From: Pseudoalteromonas umbrosa
GTDB taxonomy: Bacteria; Pseudomonadota; Gammaproteobacteria; Enterobacterales; Alteromonadaceae
Assembly (NCBI RefSeq): GCF_030125375.1
Contig: NZ_JASJUU010000007.1
Span: forward strand, 63,416-127,415
Direction of reading: 5' to 3'
Length of the DNA stretch: 64,000 bases
A program made the position numbers and the translations under genes. Shown in pieces: positions 18,253 to 27,113 of the stretch (position 1 is its first letter; the number at the start of each line of letters is the position of its first letter). Under the pieces are notes generated by a model, which worked only from the letters and a program-made list of their open reading frames with translations, made no database searches and had not been told where the DNA came from.

Positions 18253-18332
18253 ACTCAGCGCTCCTAAAACTTGATCGATGCATTATAATCAAATAAGCGT
18301 ACACTTGTAAGCTCAATTTTTTATGACACAAA

Positions 18333-18364
18333 AAAATACCGCCCCATAACTGGAGCGGTATTTA
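18333..18364 (-). terminator. rpoH terminator
   Basis: On the minus strand AAATACCGCTCC pairs with GGGGCGGTATTT (one G-U pair), followed by a run of seven T. It is a strong Rho-independent terminator 20-odd nt after the rpoH stop. Confidence 0.88.
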
Positions 18365-18386
18365 AAAAACTTGAATGCGTTAACGC

Positions 18387-19250
18387 TTAGCTCATTGCTG
18401 CTTGCAGCTTCTTCATGGCTGACTTCTCAAGTTGGCGCACTCGCTCTGCGGATACGCTATATTTGTCAGCTAAGTCTTGCAGTGTAGCCTTGTCTTCAGC
18501 TAACCATCTTGCTGCAACAATATCTTGAGAACGCTCATCTAACGTCTTCATTGCCGCCAGCAAGCGATTCTGTGCCTGCTGTTGGTACTGCTCTTCTTCA
18601 ATTACTTCGGCAATGTCACTGTTTGAATCTGCTAGGTACTGAACTGGTGAAAAGTTACCGCTTTGCGGCCCTTCATCTTCATCAGACCCTAAATCAAAGC
18701 CCATATCTTGACCGCTCATTCGCGACTCCATCTCACGGACTTCTTTTTCACTGACACCTAGCTCAGAAGCAACAGTGCTCACCTCTTCTTGATTAAACCA
18801 ACCAAGACGCTTTTTATTCTTACGCAGGTTAAAAAACAGTTTGCGTTGTGCTTTTGTTGTCGCAACTTTGACGATACGCCAGTTTTTAAGTACGTACTCA
18901 TGAATTTCAGCTTTAATCCAATGCACTGCGAATGACACAAGTCTCACACCGACAGTTGGGTTAAAGCGCTTCACTGCCTTCATTAGGCCAATGTTGCCTT
19001 CTTGGATTAGGTCAGCTTGCGGTAAACCATATCCTGAGTAGCTTTTAGCAATATGTGCTACAAATCTGAGGTGAGACATAATGAGCTGTTTTGCGGCATC
19101 TAGGTCGCCATTTTCATGAAGACGTGTAGCAAGCTTGTGTTCCTTTTCAGCGTCAAGCATAGGAATCGTGCTCACAGCTTGCAGATATCCTTCGATACTA
19201 GCACTTTGCTGTCCAACTGTTAACGCCATTGCATATGTGTCTTTACTCAT
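18387..19250 (-). CDS. rpoH: RNA polymerase heat-shock sigma factor (sigma-32)
   Basis: A 287-residue sigma factor directing transcription of heat-shock chaperone and protease genes. It shows region 2 ([24 protein letters not shown]), the RpoH box ([18 protein letters not shown]) that separates sigma-32 from other sigma factors, and region 4 with the helix-turn-helix [18 protein letters not shown]. The ATG follows GAGGTG. It lies after ftsX on the same strand, as in E. coli, but behind a hairpin and with its own promoter carrying a CIRCE element. Transcriptional control by HrcA is therefore likely, in addition to the usual post-transcriptional control. Confidence 0.97.
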   Translation of the reverse strand: MSKDTYAMALTVGQQSASIEGYLQAVSTIPMLDAEKEHKLATRLHENGDLDAAKQLIMSHLRFVAHIAKSYSGYGLPQADLIQEGNIGLMKAVKRFNPTVGVRLVSFAVHWIKAEIHEYVLKNWRIVKVATTKAQRKLFFNLRKNKKRLGWFNQEEVSTVASELGVSEKEVREMESRMSGQDMGFDLGSDEDEGPQSGNFSPVQYLADSNSDIAEVIEEEQYQQQAQNRLLAAMKTLDERSQDIVAARWLAEDKATLQDLADKYSVSAERVRQLEKSAMKKLQAAMS

Positions 19251-19283
19251 TTTTCACCTCAGTGATAAATTCTTTTGTGTATT

Positions 19284-19310
19284 TTAGCACTCTAACCTTT
19301 AGAGTGCTAA
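19284..19310 (-). promoter_or_regulatory. Perfect CIRCE element (HrcA operator) before rpoH
   Basis: TTAGCACTC (19284-19292), exactly 9 nt, then GAGTGCTAA (19302-19310): an exact match to the CIRCE consensus TTAGCACTC-N9-GAGTGCTAA, the binding site of the heat-shock repressor HrcA. It sits 33 nt upstream of the rpoH ATG, at and just after the expected transcription start. No hrcA gene is in this window. Confidence 0.88.
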
Positions 19311-19314
19311 CTGC

Positions 19315-19344
19315 AATCTACTACTTTTTAAACCTAAAAATCAA
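19315..19344 (-). promoter_or_regulatory. rpoH sigma-70-type promoter
   Basis: On the minus strand: -35 TTGATT (19344-19339), 18-nt spacer, -10 TAGATT (19320-19315). Transcription would start at about the edge of the CIRCE element, so bound HrcA would block it. Confidence 0.55.
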
Positions 19345-19443
19345 GCTTTTTATTATTAACAATAGATGAATAAATAAGATACTGATTTTAAATGATTTTT
19401 AAAACTGTAATATTTCACAGAGCCTGTTGAGCAAGAAGAAGAG

Positions 19444-19472
19444 TAGCAGACTGGTAGTAATACAGTCTGCTA
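19444..19472 (-). terminator. Hairpin after ftsX
   Basis: TAGCAGACTG (19444-19453) and CAGTCTGCTA (19463-19472), a perfect 10-bp stem with a 9-nt loop, 10 nt after the ftsX stop. The downstream sequence is only moderately T-rich. It probably limits ftsX to rpoH read-through. Confidence 0.6.
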
Positions 19473-19481
19473 AAAATGGAT

Positions 19482-20468
19482 TTAAACCTTTTCAGGTTCA
19501 ATCTCACGAATGTACTTTTGCACCGAAAGGTAAGAACCAATGAAGCCAAGAGAAATAGCTAATAAGAGTAGAGAAAACAACTCTGATAAATTTAAGCCCT
19601 CTAATACAAAGCTACTTTGATACACGCCCACCACCAATGATACAGCAGACTCTAACCACCAAAGCATCAAAACAACACAAATAAAGGCCACTAACCCACC
19701 AACAATGCCATACCAAATTCCAGTCCATAAAAACGGAGTATGAATAAATGTATTGGTCGCGCCTACGAGTTTCAAAACTTGGATCTCTTCTTTTTTATCC
19801 ATAATGGACAAACGAATAGTGTTACCAATAATCAATACCACTGCGCTAAGGAGTAACAAACCAACAGTAAAAACACTCTCTTTCAGAAGTCCTAGTAAAG
19901 CATTTAGCCGCTCCAACCACTCAATATCAAGCTTACCAAACTCCACTTCACGCTCGCTCTCTAACTTCTCAAGTAATACTTGTGCGCTTTCAGCGCCTCG
20001 ATGGCGTTTAGTGGGTGTAACCAAAACCACACTTGGAAGTGGGTTCTCTTCTAAGTAATCTAGCGCTTGGCCAAACCCCGAAATTTGCTTGAACTCTTCT
20101 AATGCTTGGGACTGAGAAATAAAGCTCACTGAGTCAACTTCAGGATAGAGTGCCAAACGCTTTACTAAGGTTTGCGTTTCTTGTTCACTAATCCCTTCTT
20201 TAACAAATAAAGAGATCTCTGCTGCTTCTTGAAAACCACTGCTGACTTTTTGGACGTTCTTAACAACCACATATAATGTAGCTGGTAACGTCAAGCTCAA
20301 ACCAAGTACCAATATCGTCATGACAGAGGCCATTGGTGTGCGCCACATTTCACCTAAACTATGAACACCATGACGAAAAATTGTCAAAACAAAAAAGTAC
20401 AACTTTAAAAAGAGCGACTTATCCTGACTATTAACCTGATTGCCTCGACCTTTAAATAGTAAACTCAT
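19482..20468 (-). CDS. ftsX: Cell division protein FtsX
   Basis: A 328-residue inner-membrane permease-like subunit of the FtsEX complex. FtsEX couples ATP hydrolysis at the septum to activation of peptidoglycan amidases through EnvC. The N-terminus is cytoplasmic, one transmembrane helix follows (ASVMTILVLGLSLTLPATLYVVV), then a periplasmic loop of about 130 residues and three C-terminal helices starting near VGLLLLSAVVLIIGNTIRL. The KKEEIQVLKLVGAT segment is the conserved FtsX coupling region. The start codon overlaps the ftsE stop by 4 nt (ATGA). Confidence 0.96.
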   Translation of the reverse strand: MSLLFKGRGNQVNSQDKSLFLKLYFFVLTIFRHGVHSLGEMWRTPMASVMTILVLGLSLTLPATLYVVVKNVQKVSSGFQEAAEISLFVKEGISEQETQTLVKRLALYPEVDSVSFISQSQALEEFKQISGFGQALDYLEENPLPSVVLVTPTKRHRGAESAQVLLEKLESEREVEFGKLDIEWLERLNALLGLLKESVFTVGLLLLSAVVLIIGNTIRLSIMDKKEEIQVLKLVGATNTFIHTPFLWTGIWYGIVGGLVAFICVVLMLWWLESAVSLVVGVYQSSFVLEGLNLSELFSLLLLAISLGFIGSYLSVQKYIREIEPEKV

Positions 20469-21169
20469 AGCGAATCTCCTATAAAATCACCTTTTAAAGG
20501 GTCTACAGCCAATGGGTCTTGAAGCATCCGACCATGATCCAAGGTTAAGCTGCGATATTTCATACGTGCAATCAATCCTAAATCATGGGTCGCAATCAAA
20601 ACCGAAGTGCCGTGACGGTTAAAATCCTCAAATAAGGTTAAAATCTCCATTGATAATTCAGGGTCTAGGTTACCAGTTGGCTCATCTGCTAATAATAGTG
20701 GTGGGGAATTAACAATTGCTCTGGCAATACCGACGCGTTGCTGCTCACCGCCAGATAACGTACTCGGCTGACACTTTATTTTGTCCAGTAAGCCGACTTT
20801 ATCTAACGCAGCATGTACACGCTTTGTGATGTGCTTACGGTGTGTTCCTTCAATGACGAGAGGTAAAGCAACATTGTCAAATACGTTATAACGCTCAAGT
20901 AACCGGTGGTTTTGGAAAATAATGCCAATGTCTCGGCGAACAAAAGGTACTTGCCGATTCGAAATACTGTTAAGGTCAACATCATTGATTGATACCCGAC
21001 CTGCTGACGGGCGCTCCATTACACTTATAAGCTTCAACAACGTACTTTTGCCCGCGCCGCTGTGACCGGTTAAAAATGCTAATTCACCTTTGCCAAGTTC
21101 AAAGCTCACTTTCTCGAGCGCTCTGTGGCCACCTGGATAAGTTTTGCTAACTTGTTCGAATTTAATCAT
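20465..21169 (-). CDS. ftsE: Cell division ATP-binding protein FtsE
   Basis: A 234-residue ABC ATPase, partner of FtsX. Walker A is TGHSGAGKST, the Q-loop lies in IIFQNHRLL, the signature motif is LSGGEQQRVGIARA, Walker B is LLLADEPTGNLD, and the switch His is in IATHDLGLI. The length is about that of E. coli FtsE (222). It is translationally coupled to ftsX. A terminator-like hairpin separates it from ftsY, so expression of ftsEX may be partly independent of ftsY. Confidence 0.97.
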   Translation of the reverse strand: MIKFEQVSKTYPGGHRALEKVSFELGKGELAFLTGHSGAGKSTLLKLISVMERPSAGRVSINDVDLNSISNRQVPFVRRDIGIIFQNHRLLERYNVFDNVALPLVIEGTHRKHITKRVHAALDKVGLLDKIKCQPSTLSGGEQQRVGIARAIVNSPPLLLADEPTGNLDPELSMEILTLFEDFNRHGTSVLIATHDLGLIARMKYRSLTLDHGRMLQDPLAVDPLKGDFIGDSL

Positions 21170-21207
21170 ATACGACCTACAAATGCGTATGCTCTGTCCT
21201 TATAGAG

Positions 21208-21238
21208 AAAAAGCGCCTCGACTAATCGGGCGCTTTTT
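21208..21238 (-). terminator. Terminator-like hairpin between ftsY and ftsE
   Basis: On the minus strand AAAAAGCGCC and GGCGCTTTTT flank an 11-nt loop, followed by T-rich sequence, within the 73-nt gap. It is well formed enough to end or attenuate ftsY transcripts. Confidence 0.75.
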
Positions 21239-21242
21239 GTTT

Positions 21243-23444
21243 TTAACTTTGTTGCTCATCATCTTGGCTAAATAGCGCCTCGATGAAATCATCGCTCTTG
21301 AACGTTCTCAAGTCATCGATACCTTCACCAACACCGATATATCGAATTGGAATTTTAAACTGATCTGCAACAGCGAAAATGACGCCACCTTTTGCCGTGC
21401 CATCTAGTTTAGTTAGCGTGATACCAGTTAAACCAACTGCTTGGTCAAATAGTTTAACCTGACTAATAGCATTTTGCCCCGTACCCGCATCAATCGTCAG
21501 CATCACTTCATGTGGTGCATCTGGGTCAAGCTTTTTCATTACTCGGGCAATTTTTTCAAGCTCTTGCATTAAATTATCTTTATTTTGCAAACGACCCGCA
21601 GTATCAGCGATCAGCACATCTACATTACGTGCTTGCGCAGCCTGAAATGCATCAAATACCACTGAAGCACTATCAGCGCCAGTATGCTGTGCGACAACAG
21701 GGATCTCGTTTCGCTCGCCCCATACTTGCAATTGCTCAACAGCGGCAGCTCGGAAAGTATCCCCGGCAGCGAGCATCACAGATTTACCTTGTGACTGGAA
21801 CTGCTTAGCCATTTTACCGATTGTGGTAGTTTTACCTACACCGTTCACACCGACCATTAAAATCACATATGGTTTTTTGCCTGTATTGATTTCTAATGGT
21901 TGCTCAGCATCCTTTAAGATCTCAGCCATTTCACTTTTCATCAATTCATACAGCGCATCGCCATCTTTTAGCTGCTTGCGATCAGCGGCATCGGTCAGGT
22001 TATCAATCAGCTTCATGGTGGTTTCAACACCCAAGTCAGCTGTTAATAACTGGGTTTCTAGTTCTTCAAATAAATCATCATCAATCTTCTTGCCGCGGAA
22101 AATTGACGCAAAACCAGAACCAATATTTTCTTTTGTTTTAAGAAGTCCTTGTTTTAAGCGTGCAAAAAAGCCTTTCTTCTTTGGCTTTTCTGCTTCAGCT
22201 TGCTCTTTAGCTAGACGCTCTGCTTCTTCACGCTCTGCCTGTTCTTTGGCTAGGCGCTCTGCCTCTTCACGTTCTGCCTGTTCTTTGGCTAGGCGCTCTG
22301 CCTCTTCACGTTCTGCCTGTTCTTTGGCTAGGCGCTCTGCCTCTTCACGTTCTGCCTGTTCTTTGGCTAGACGCTCTGCTTCTTCACGCTCTGCCTGTTC
22401 TTTGGCTAGACGCTCTGCTTCTTCACGCTCTGCCTGTTCTTTGGCTAAACGCTCAGCTTCTTCACGTTCTGCCTGTTCTTTGGCTAGACGCTCTGCTTCT
22501 TCACGCTCTGCCTGTTCTTTGGCTAGACGCTCAGCTTCTTCACGCTCTGCCTGTTCTTTGGCTAGACGCTCAGCTTCTTCACGCTCTGCCTGTTCTTTGG
22601 CTAGACGCTCAGCTTCTTCACGCTCTGCCTGCTCTTTGGCTAGACGCTCTGCTTCTTCACGCTCTGCCTGTTCTTTGGCTAAACGCTCAGCTTCTTCACG
22701 CTCTGCCTGTTCTTTGGCTAAACGCTCTGCTTCTTCACGCTCTGCCTGTTCTTTGGCTAGGCGCTCTGCTTCTTCACGCTCTGCCTGTTCTTTGACTAAA
22801 CGCTCTGCTTCTTCACGCTCTGCATGTTCTTTCGCTAGACGCTCTGCTTCTTCACGCTCTGCATGTTCTTTGGCTAAACGCTCTGCTTCTTCACGCTCTG
22901 CTTGATCTTTGGCTAGACGCGCAGCTTCTTCACGCTCTGCTTGATCTTTGACTAAACGCTCTGCTTCTTCACGCTCTGCCTGTTCTTTGGCTAAACGCTC
23001 TGCTTCTTCACGCTCTGCTTGATCTTTGGCTAGACGCTCAGTTTCTTCACGCTCTGCCTGTTCTTTGGCTAAACGCGCAGCTTCTTCACGCTCTGCTTGA
23101 TCTTTGGCTAGACGCTCAGCTTCTTCACGCTCTGCTTGTTCTTTGGCTAAACGCTCTGCTTCTTCACGCTCTGCCTGTTCACGCTCTGCCTGTTCTTTGG
23201 CTAAACGCTCTGCTTCTTCTCGTTCTGCCTGTTCTTTGGCTAAACGCTCTGCTTCTTCACGCTCTGCCTGTTCTTTGGCTAAACGCTCTGCTTCTTCACG
23301 CTCTGCCTGTTCTTTGGCTAAACGCTCTGCTTCTTCACGCTCTGCCTGCTCTTTGGCTAAACGCTCTGCTTCCTCGCGTTCCGCCTGTTCTTTGTCGGAT
23401 TTACCAAACCCCAACCAAGATAAAAATTTGTTTTTCTTTCCCAT
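21243..23444 (-). CDS. ftsY: Signal recognition particle receptor FtsY with giant repeat domain
   Basis: A 733-residue SRP receptor GTPase that docks ribosome-nascent-chain-SRP complexes at the membrane. The N-terminal [16 protein letters not shown] matches the family start. Residues about 18-412 are a charged repeat: 30 copies of a 13-residue unit ([13 protein letters not shown]) plus a 5-residue insertion in the sixth. This replaces the normal acidic A domain; E. coli FtsY is 497 residues. The NG domain is intact: helical N part after [16 protein letters not shown]1 [13 protein letters not shown] from about 532, DTFRAAA, DTAGR and [10 protein letters not shown]. The start is ATG at 23444, since the TTG at 23450 lacks a ribosome site. 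It is first in the ftsY-ftsE-ftsX block and divergent from rsmD, as in E. coli. Confidence 0.97.
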   Translation of the reverse strand: MGKKNKFLSWLGFGKSDKEQAEREEAERLAKEQAEREEAERLAKEQAEREEAERLAKEQAEREEAERLAKEQAEREEAERLAKEQAEREQAEREEAERLAKEQAEREEAERLAKDQAEREEAARLAKEQAEREETERLAKDQAEREEAERLAKEQAEREEAERLVKDQAEREEAARLAKDQAEREEAERLAKEHAEREEAERLAKEHAEREEAERLVKEQAEREEAERLAKEQAEREEAERLAKEQAEREEAERLAKEQAEREEAERLAKEQAEREEAERLAKEQAEREEAERLAKEQAEREEAERLAKEQAEREEAERLAKEQAEREEAERLAKEQAEREEAERLAKEQAEREEAERLAKEQAEREEAERLAKEQAEREEAERLAKEQAEREEAERLAKEQAEREEAERLAKEQAEAEKPKKKGFFARLKQGLLKTKENIGSGFASIFRGKKIDDDLFEELETQLLTADLGVETTMKLIDNLTDAADRKQLKDGDALYELMKSEMAEILKDAEQPLEINTGKKPYVILMVGVNGVGKTTTIGKMAKQFQSQGKSVMLAAGDTFRAAAVEQLQVWGERNEIPVVAQHTGADSASVVFDAFQAAQARNVDVLIADTAGRLQNKDNLMQELEKIARVMKKLDPDAPHEVMLTIDAGTGQNAISQVKLFDQAVGLTGITLTKLDGTAKGGVIFAVADQFKIPIRYIGVGEGIDDLRTFKSDDFIEALFSQDDEQQS
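22209..23393 (-). repeat. 39-bp tandem repeat array inside ftsY (30 units)
   Basis: 1185 bp made of thirty 39-bp units plus one 15-bp insertion in the sixth unit, all in frame. Each unit encodes 13 residues with i to i+4 acidic and basic pairs (E-R, E-K), as in a stable single helix or coiled coil. The first half by translation (units 7-15) has diverged copies (EQ to DQ or EH, LA to LV, EA to ET or AA). The last 15 units are identical at protein level, and several near 22240-22360 are identical in DNA, which indicates recent duplication. Confidence 0.95.
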
Positions 23445-23731
23445 AACCAACTAATACCATTAAAGTTTGTATTGTGATTTAGTAGCCATAACCGTATCTA
23501 TGATCACCACCATTAAGCGCAAAGCTTCCCACGTTGCGATCGCGCGCATCGTCATTGAGCTATGCATGCCAAAACTTTGGGGTTAGTACAAAGACCTTAA
23601 TAATCACACAAAAGACTTTGTGATAATTGTTATAATCACTAAGTTAACGCCATAATATGCGCTTAGTGTATCATGTTCCAAGTAGATGAAAAATTTATAA
23701 TCGAGTGCAACATACTCGATAGCGAAAATAT

Positions 23732-24328
23732 ATGAAAAAAAGAAAGCCTCAAGCCCGAACTGACGGTCATATTCGAATTATCAGTGGTAAATTTAAAGGT
23801 CGTAAGCTACCAGTAAAAGATGTTGAAGGCCTCAGGCCGACAACTGATCGTGTAAAAGAAACAGTATTTAATTGGCTGATGGCTGATACACGAGACGCCA
23901 ACGTACTAGATTGCTTTGCCGGCTCCGGTAGCTTGGGATTAGAGTCATTATCTCGTTTTGCTCAGCATGCAACATTCATAGAATTAGATAAAACAGCTGC
24001 GACGCAAATTACACAAAATATACAAACACTCGCGCTCGATAATGCACGAGTGATCCATACAAGTGCACTAGATTACTTGCGTAGTAATGATGAACAACAC
24101 ACCTTTGACATTGTTTATCTAGATCCCCCATTTAGAAAAGACTTACTTTTCCCTTGTTGCGAACTACTTGAAAGCGCAGAGTGGCTTCATGATGATTCAT
24201 TAATTTATGTTGAATTTGAAAAAGAAGCACAGCCAAATTTCCCTGCTAACTGGCAGTTGTTAAAAGAGAAAAAAGCAGGCCAAGTGATTTGCATGCTTTT
24301 TAATCGAGGCCCAGTAGAAAGCATATAA
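23732..24328 (+). CDS. rsmD: 16S rRNA (guanine(966)-N2)-methyltransferase
   Basis: A 198-residue SAM-dependent enzyme that methylates G966 of 16S rRNA. The N-terminal block RIISGKFKGRKLPV and LRPTTDRVKETVFNWL are RsmD hallmarks. The SAM motif is VLDCFAGSGSLGLE, and the catalytic motif is YLDPPF (the D/N-PPF type). The length matches E. coli RsmD. It is divergent from ftsY across a 280-nt gap in which I find no further gene. Confidence 0.95.
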   Translation: MKKRKPQARTDGHIRIISGKFKGRKLPVKDVEGLRPTTDRVKETVFNWLMADTRDANVLDCFAGSGSLGLESLSRFAQHATFIELDKTAATQITQNIQTLALDNARVIHTSALDYLRSNDEQHTFDIVYLDPPFRKDLLFPCCELLESAEWLHDDSLIYVEFEKEAQPNFPANWQLLKEKKAGQVICMLFNRGPVESI

Positions 24329-24349
24329 AAAGCACACCGAGATTAACGC

Positions 24350-24378
24350 ATGACACAATTATTCAGATCCGCTATAAT
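24350..24378 (+). promoter_or_regulatory. Promoter of the rpsU-yqeY-dnaG-rpoD operon
   Basis: -35 ATGACA (24350-24355), 17-nt spacer, -10 TATAAT (24373-24378): a strong sigma-70 match that gives a leader of about 110 nt before rpsU. Confidence 0.7.
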
Positions 24379-24433
24379 TTGATCTTTACACGCGGTCTCG
24401 CTTCGGCTTACAATACCGCACCATTTTTGAACC

Positions 24434-24456
24434 AATTGACCATTTATCGGTCAATT
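24434..24456 (+). promoter_or_regulatory. Hairpin in the rpsU leader
   Basis: AATTGACC and GGTCAATT, a perfect 8-bp stem with a 7-nt loop, 36 nt upstream of the rpsU start and inside the predicted leader. It could be a regulatory RNA structure or an operator; no T run follows, so it is not a terminator. Confidence 0.5.
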
Positions 24457-24492
24457 TGAGCCAAGCTCATTATTTAGGTAGGTGAATTTTTA

Positions 24493-24708
24493 ATGCCAGT
24501 AATTAAAGTAAGAGAAAACGAACCGTTTGACGTAGCACTTCGTCGTTTCAAGCGTTCATGTGAAAAAGCAGGTATCCTTTCTGAAGTTCGTCGTCGCGAG
24601 CACTATGAAAAGCCAACTGCAGAGCGTAAGCGTAAGAAAGCAGCAGCTGTAAAGCGTCACATGAAAAAGCTTTCTCGTGAAAACGCACGTCGCGTTAAAC
24701 TATACTAA
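24493..24708 (+). CDS. rpsU: 30S ribosomal protein S21
   Basis: A 71-residue basic protein of the small subunit that helps base-pair mRNA with the 16S 3' end. The sequence [20 protein letters not shown] and the C-terminal [14 protein letters not shown] are almost invariant in gammaproteobacteria. It is the first gene of the macromolecular synthesis operon. AGGTAGGTG precedes the ATG. Confidence 0.98.
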   Translation: MPVIKVRENEPFDVALRRFKRSCEKAGILSEVRRREHYEKPTAERKRKKAAAVKRHMKKLSRENARRVKLY

Positions 24709-24729
24709 TTAACATTTGGTCTTGTACAT

Positions 24730-25176
24730 ATGAGCTTATTAGCGACGCTAAAAGACGCCCAAAAGGAAGCAATGAAAGCCAAAGACAAACCACGTCTTAC
24801 GGCAATCAGAGCAGCTCTAGCTGAAGTCAAGCAACGTGAAATTGATAACCAGACAACGCTAGACGATGCTGGTATCACCTCAGTGTTGGTTAAACTGGTT
24901 AAACAGCGTAAAGACTCTTTCACTCAGTATACTGATGCAGGAAGAGAAGACTTAGCACAGATCGAGGCTGGTGAAATATCAGTACTTGAGTCTTTCTTAC
25001 CTCAGCCTTTATCTGAGGAAGAAGTCCTTGAGATGATCGACGCTGCTATCGCTGACACAGGCGCAGCTGGTATGCAAGACATGGGTAAAGTAATGGGTGT
25101 GATTAAAGCACAAGCTGAAGGTCGCGCTGATATGGGCAAAATCTCTGGTTTAATTAAGCAAAGATTAAGCGCATAA
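24730..25176 (+). CDS. yqeY: GatB/YqeY domain protein
   Basis: A 148-residue protein of the GatB/YqeY family, which resembles the tRNA-binding tail of the amidotransferase subunit GatB. Its cellular role is not settled. The family signatures LKDAQKEAMKAKDKPRLTAIRAAL and GKVMGVIKAQAEGRADMGKISGLIKQRL are clear. It lies between rpsU and dnaG, a position common in many gammaproteobacteria outside the enterics, and is probably cotranscribed with them. Confidence 0.9.
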   Translation: MSLLATLKDAQKEAMKAKDKPRLTAIRAALAEVKQREIDNQTTLDDAGITSVLVKLVKQRKDSFTQYTDAGREDLAQIEAGEISVLESFLPQPLSEEEVLEMIDAAIADTGAAGMQDMGKVMGVIKAQAEGRADMGKISGLIKQRLSA

Positions 25177-25205
25177 CTACCCACATACAAATGTATGAAA
25201 TTAGT

Positions 25206-25229
25206 AAACCGAGCCTTGCGCTCGGTTTC
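25206..25229 (+). terminator. Internal hairpin between yqeY and dnaG
   Basis: AAACCGAGC and GCTCGGTTT (9-bp stem, 5-nt loop) followed by TCTTCG. It is a plausible partial terminator lowering dnaG expression relative to rpsU, as described for the E. coli operon. Confidence 0.65.
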
Positions 25230-25252
25230 TTCGTATAAGCGTTAGGAAAACT

Positions 25253-27010
25253 ATGGCTGGCAAAATTCCAAGACAGTTTATCGATGATTTATTAGCAAGA
25301 ACTGACATCGTCGAGCTTATAGATGGCCGTGTTGGTCTAAAAAAAGCAGGAAAAGACTATCAAGCCTGCTGTCCTTTTCACAATGAAAAGTCTCCTTCTT
25401 TTACAGTTTCTAGAGATAAGCAGTTCTATCATTGCTTCGGTTGTGGTGCCAACGGTAACGCCATCTCCTTTTTAATGGAATATGACAAACTTGAGTTTGT
25501 TGACGCCATTGAAGAACTTGCCGGCATGTTTAATCTTGAGATCCCAAAAGAGCAAGGTCTAGGTGGTCCGCAACGAAGTTTTGAAGAAAAAAAGTCAGAT
25601 TATGACTTAATGATGCATACCGCACGTTTTTACCAACAGCAATTAAATACTCATAATAATGCTGCGCAAGTACAGGCCTATGTAAAAGGGCGTGGACTGT
25701 CAGAGCAAACTGTCAGTAAATTTCAGATTGGGTATGCTCCCCCTGAATGGGACGCATTACTTGGTAAACTTGCTCGAAACACAGCTCAAAAGCAACAATT
25801 AGTAGAATTAAAGCTCGCCAGTGAAAAAACACCTGGCAGGCAATTTGACTTTTTCCGCGACCGGTTAATGTTTCCTATTCGCGACAAACGCGGAAGAGTT
25901 ATTGCATTTGGTGGTCGCGTTATGGGCCAAGATCAAGGTCCAAAGTATTTAAACTCCCCGGAAACACGTATTTTCCACAAAAGCTTTGAACTCTATGGTT
26001 TTTATGAAGCCAAGCAAGCACATAAAAAATTAGAGCAAGTGCTGATTGTTGAAGGCTATATGGATGTTGTTGCCTTATCAGAGTATGGTATCGATTATGC
26101 CGTCGCAGCACTTGGCACCGCAACAACACTAGAGCATATGCAAACTCTATTTCGAAATACAGATAAGGTAATATGCTGCTATGATGGAGATAGAGCTGGT
26201 CGAGACGCAGCTTGGCGTGCACTAGAGCATGCATTACCAAATCTAAAAGATGGTAAATCTCTCGGGTTTGTATTTTTACCGGACGGTGAAGATCCTGACT
26301 CATTGGTGCAAAAAGAAGGTAAAGAACGCTTTGAAGAAAGGCTTGCAACTGCAGATGACTACAGTAAAGTCCTATTCAGCCGTCTTTCTGAACAGTGTGA
26401 TCTAACCACAGATGCTGGAAAAGCAAAGTTACTGGCAGAAGCGGTGCCACTGATCAGTAAAATCCCCAGCGAATTTTATCAAGAATCACTGTTGACGACA
26501 TTGGCAAGACTCATCGGCAGAACTCGGGAGCAGTTGACAGCAAAACTATCAACGCCAAAAAAACAGCATAATATAGAAAGAAAATTTAAAGTCACCCCAA
26601 TGCGTCGTGCAATTGGTTTACTACTGCAGCATCCCCAATTAGCTCACAGTGTTGACTATCTACCCGATCTCGCTCATATGCAGTTACCTGGCATGGCGCT
26701 ATTTTTAAGGTTACAGCATACATGCTTAGAAAACACACAGTATACTACTGCACATATTTTAGAGTCCTTTAGAGATACGCAGGATTATGAGGCTTTAAAA
26801 AAGCTTGCAACTTGGCAACACAATATACAGGAAGAGGCTTTAGAAGAAGAATTTAAACACACTTTCAAGTTTATTGAGGACCAGTGTTTAAATCTGCGAT
26901 TAGAGACCTTACTTATTAAGGATAAAACAGAGGGCTTAAATAGCGACGAACGACTGGAATGTGCGTTATTAACACAAGCTTTAGGCTCTCGTAGAACTGG
27001 TCAAAATTAA
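25253..27010 (+). CDS. dnaG: DNA primase
   Basis: A 585-residue primase that makes the RNA primers of DNA replication. It carries the N-terminal CHC2 zinc-binding domain (CPFHNEKSPSFTVSRDKQFYHCFGCG, from about residue 40), the RNA polymerase core, and the Toprim domain with EGYMDVV and the metal-binding DGDRAG. A helicase-binding C-terminal domain follows, less conserved, as usual. ATG at 25253 follows TTAGGAAA. The length matches E. coli DnaG (581). Confidence 0.97.
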   Translation: MAGKIPRQFIDDLLARTDIVELIDGRVGLKKAGKDYQACCPFHNEKSPSFTVSRDKQFYHCFGCGANGNAISFLMEYDKLEFVDAIEELAGMFNLEIPKEQGLGGPQRSFEEKKSDYDLMMHTARFYQQQLNTHNNAAQVQAYVKGRGLSEQTVSKFQIGYAPPEWDALLGKLARNTAQKQQLVELKLASEKTPGRQFDFFRDRLMFPIRDKRGRVIAFGGRVMGQDQGPKYLNSPETRIFHKSFELYGFYEAKQAHKKLEQVLIVEGYMDVVALSEYGIDYAVAALGTATTLEHMQTLFRNTDKVICCYDGDRAGRDAAWRALEHALPNLKDGKSLGFVFLPDGEDPDSLVQKEGKERFEERLATADDYSKVLFSRLSEQCDLTTDAGKAKLLAEAVPLISKIPSEFYQESLLTTLARLIGRTREQLTAKLSTPKKQHNIERKFKVTPMRRAIGLLLQHPQLAHSVDYLPDLAHMQLPGMALFLRLQHTCLENTQYTTAHILESFRDTQDYEALKKLATWQHNIQEEALEEEFKHTFKFIEDQCLNLRLETLLIKDKTEGLNSDERLECALLTQALGSRRTGQN

Positions 27011-27113
27011 TTTTTGGTGTTATAATGTTCTATTCACTGCGTCAACCAAAATAACGCTGTTTTTAGCTGGCGCCCGTTGTATAAACTTTATCAGAGTGGA
27101 AGCATAAATCTCT

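Noticed and set aside
21823-22905. 360-residue plus-strand frame ([13 protein letters not shown] repeats) and a second one at 23104-23454
   Set aside because: Mirror image of the ftsY repeat in the opposite strand; the repeats create the open frame and there is no independent sign of a gene.
22209-23393. Possible CRISPR or minisatellite locus because of regular 39-bp units
   Set aside because: Units are head to tail without spacers, in frame within ftsY, and vary by codon-level changes; it is a coding tandem repeat.
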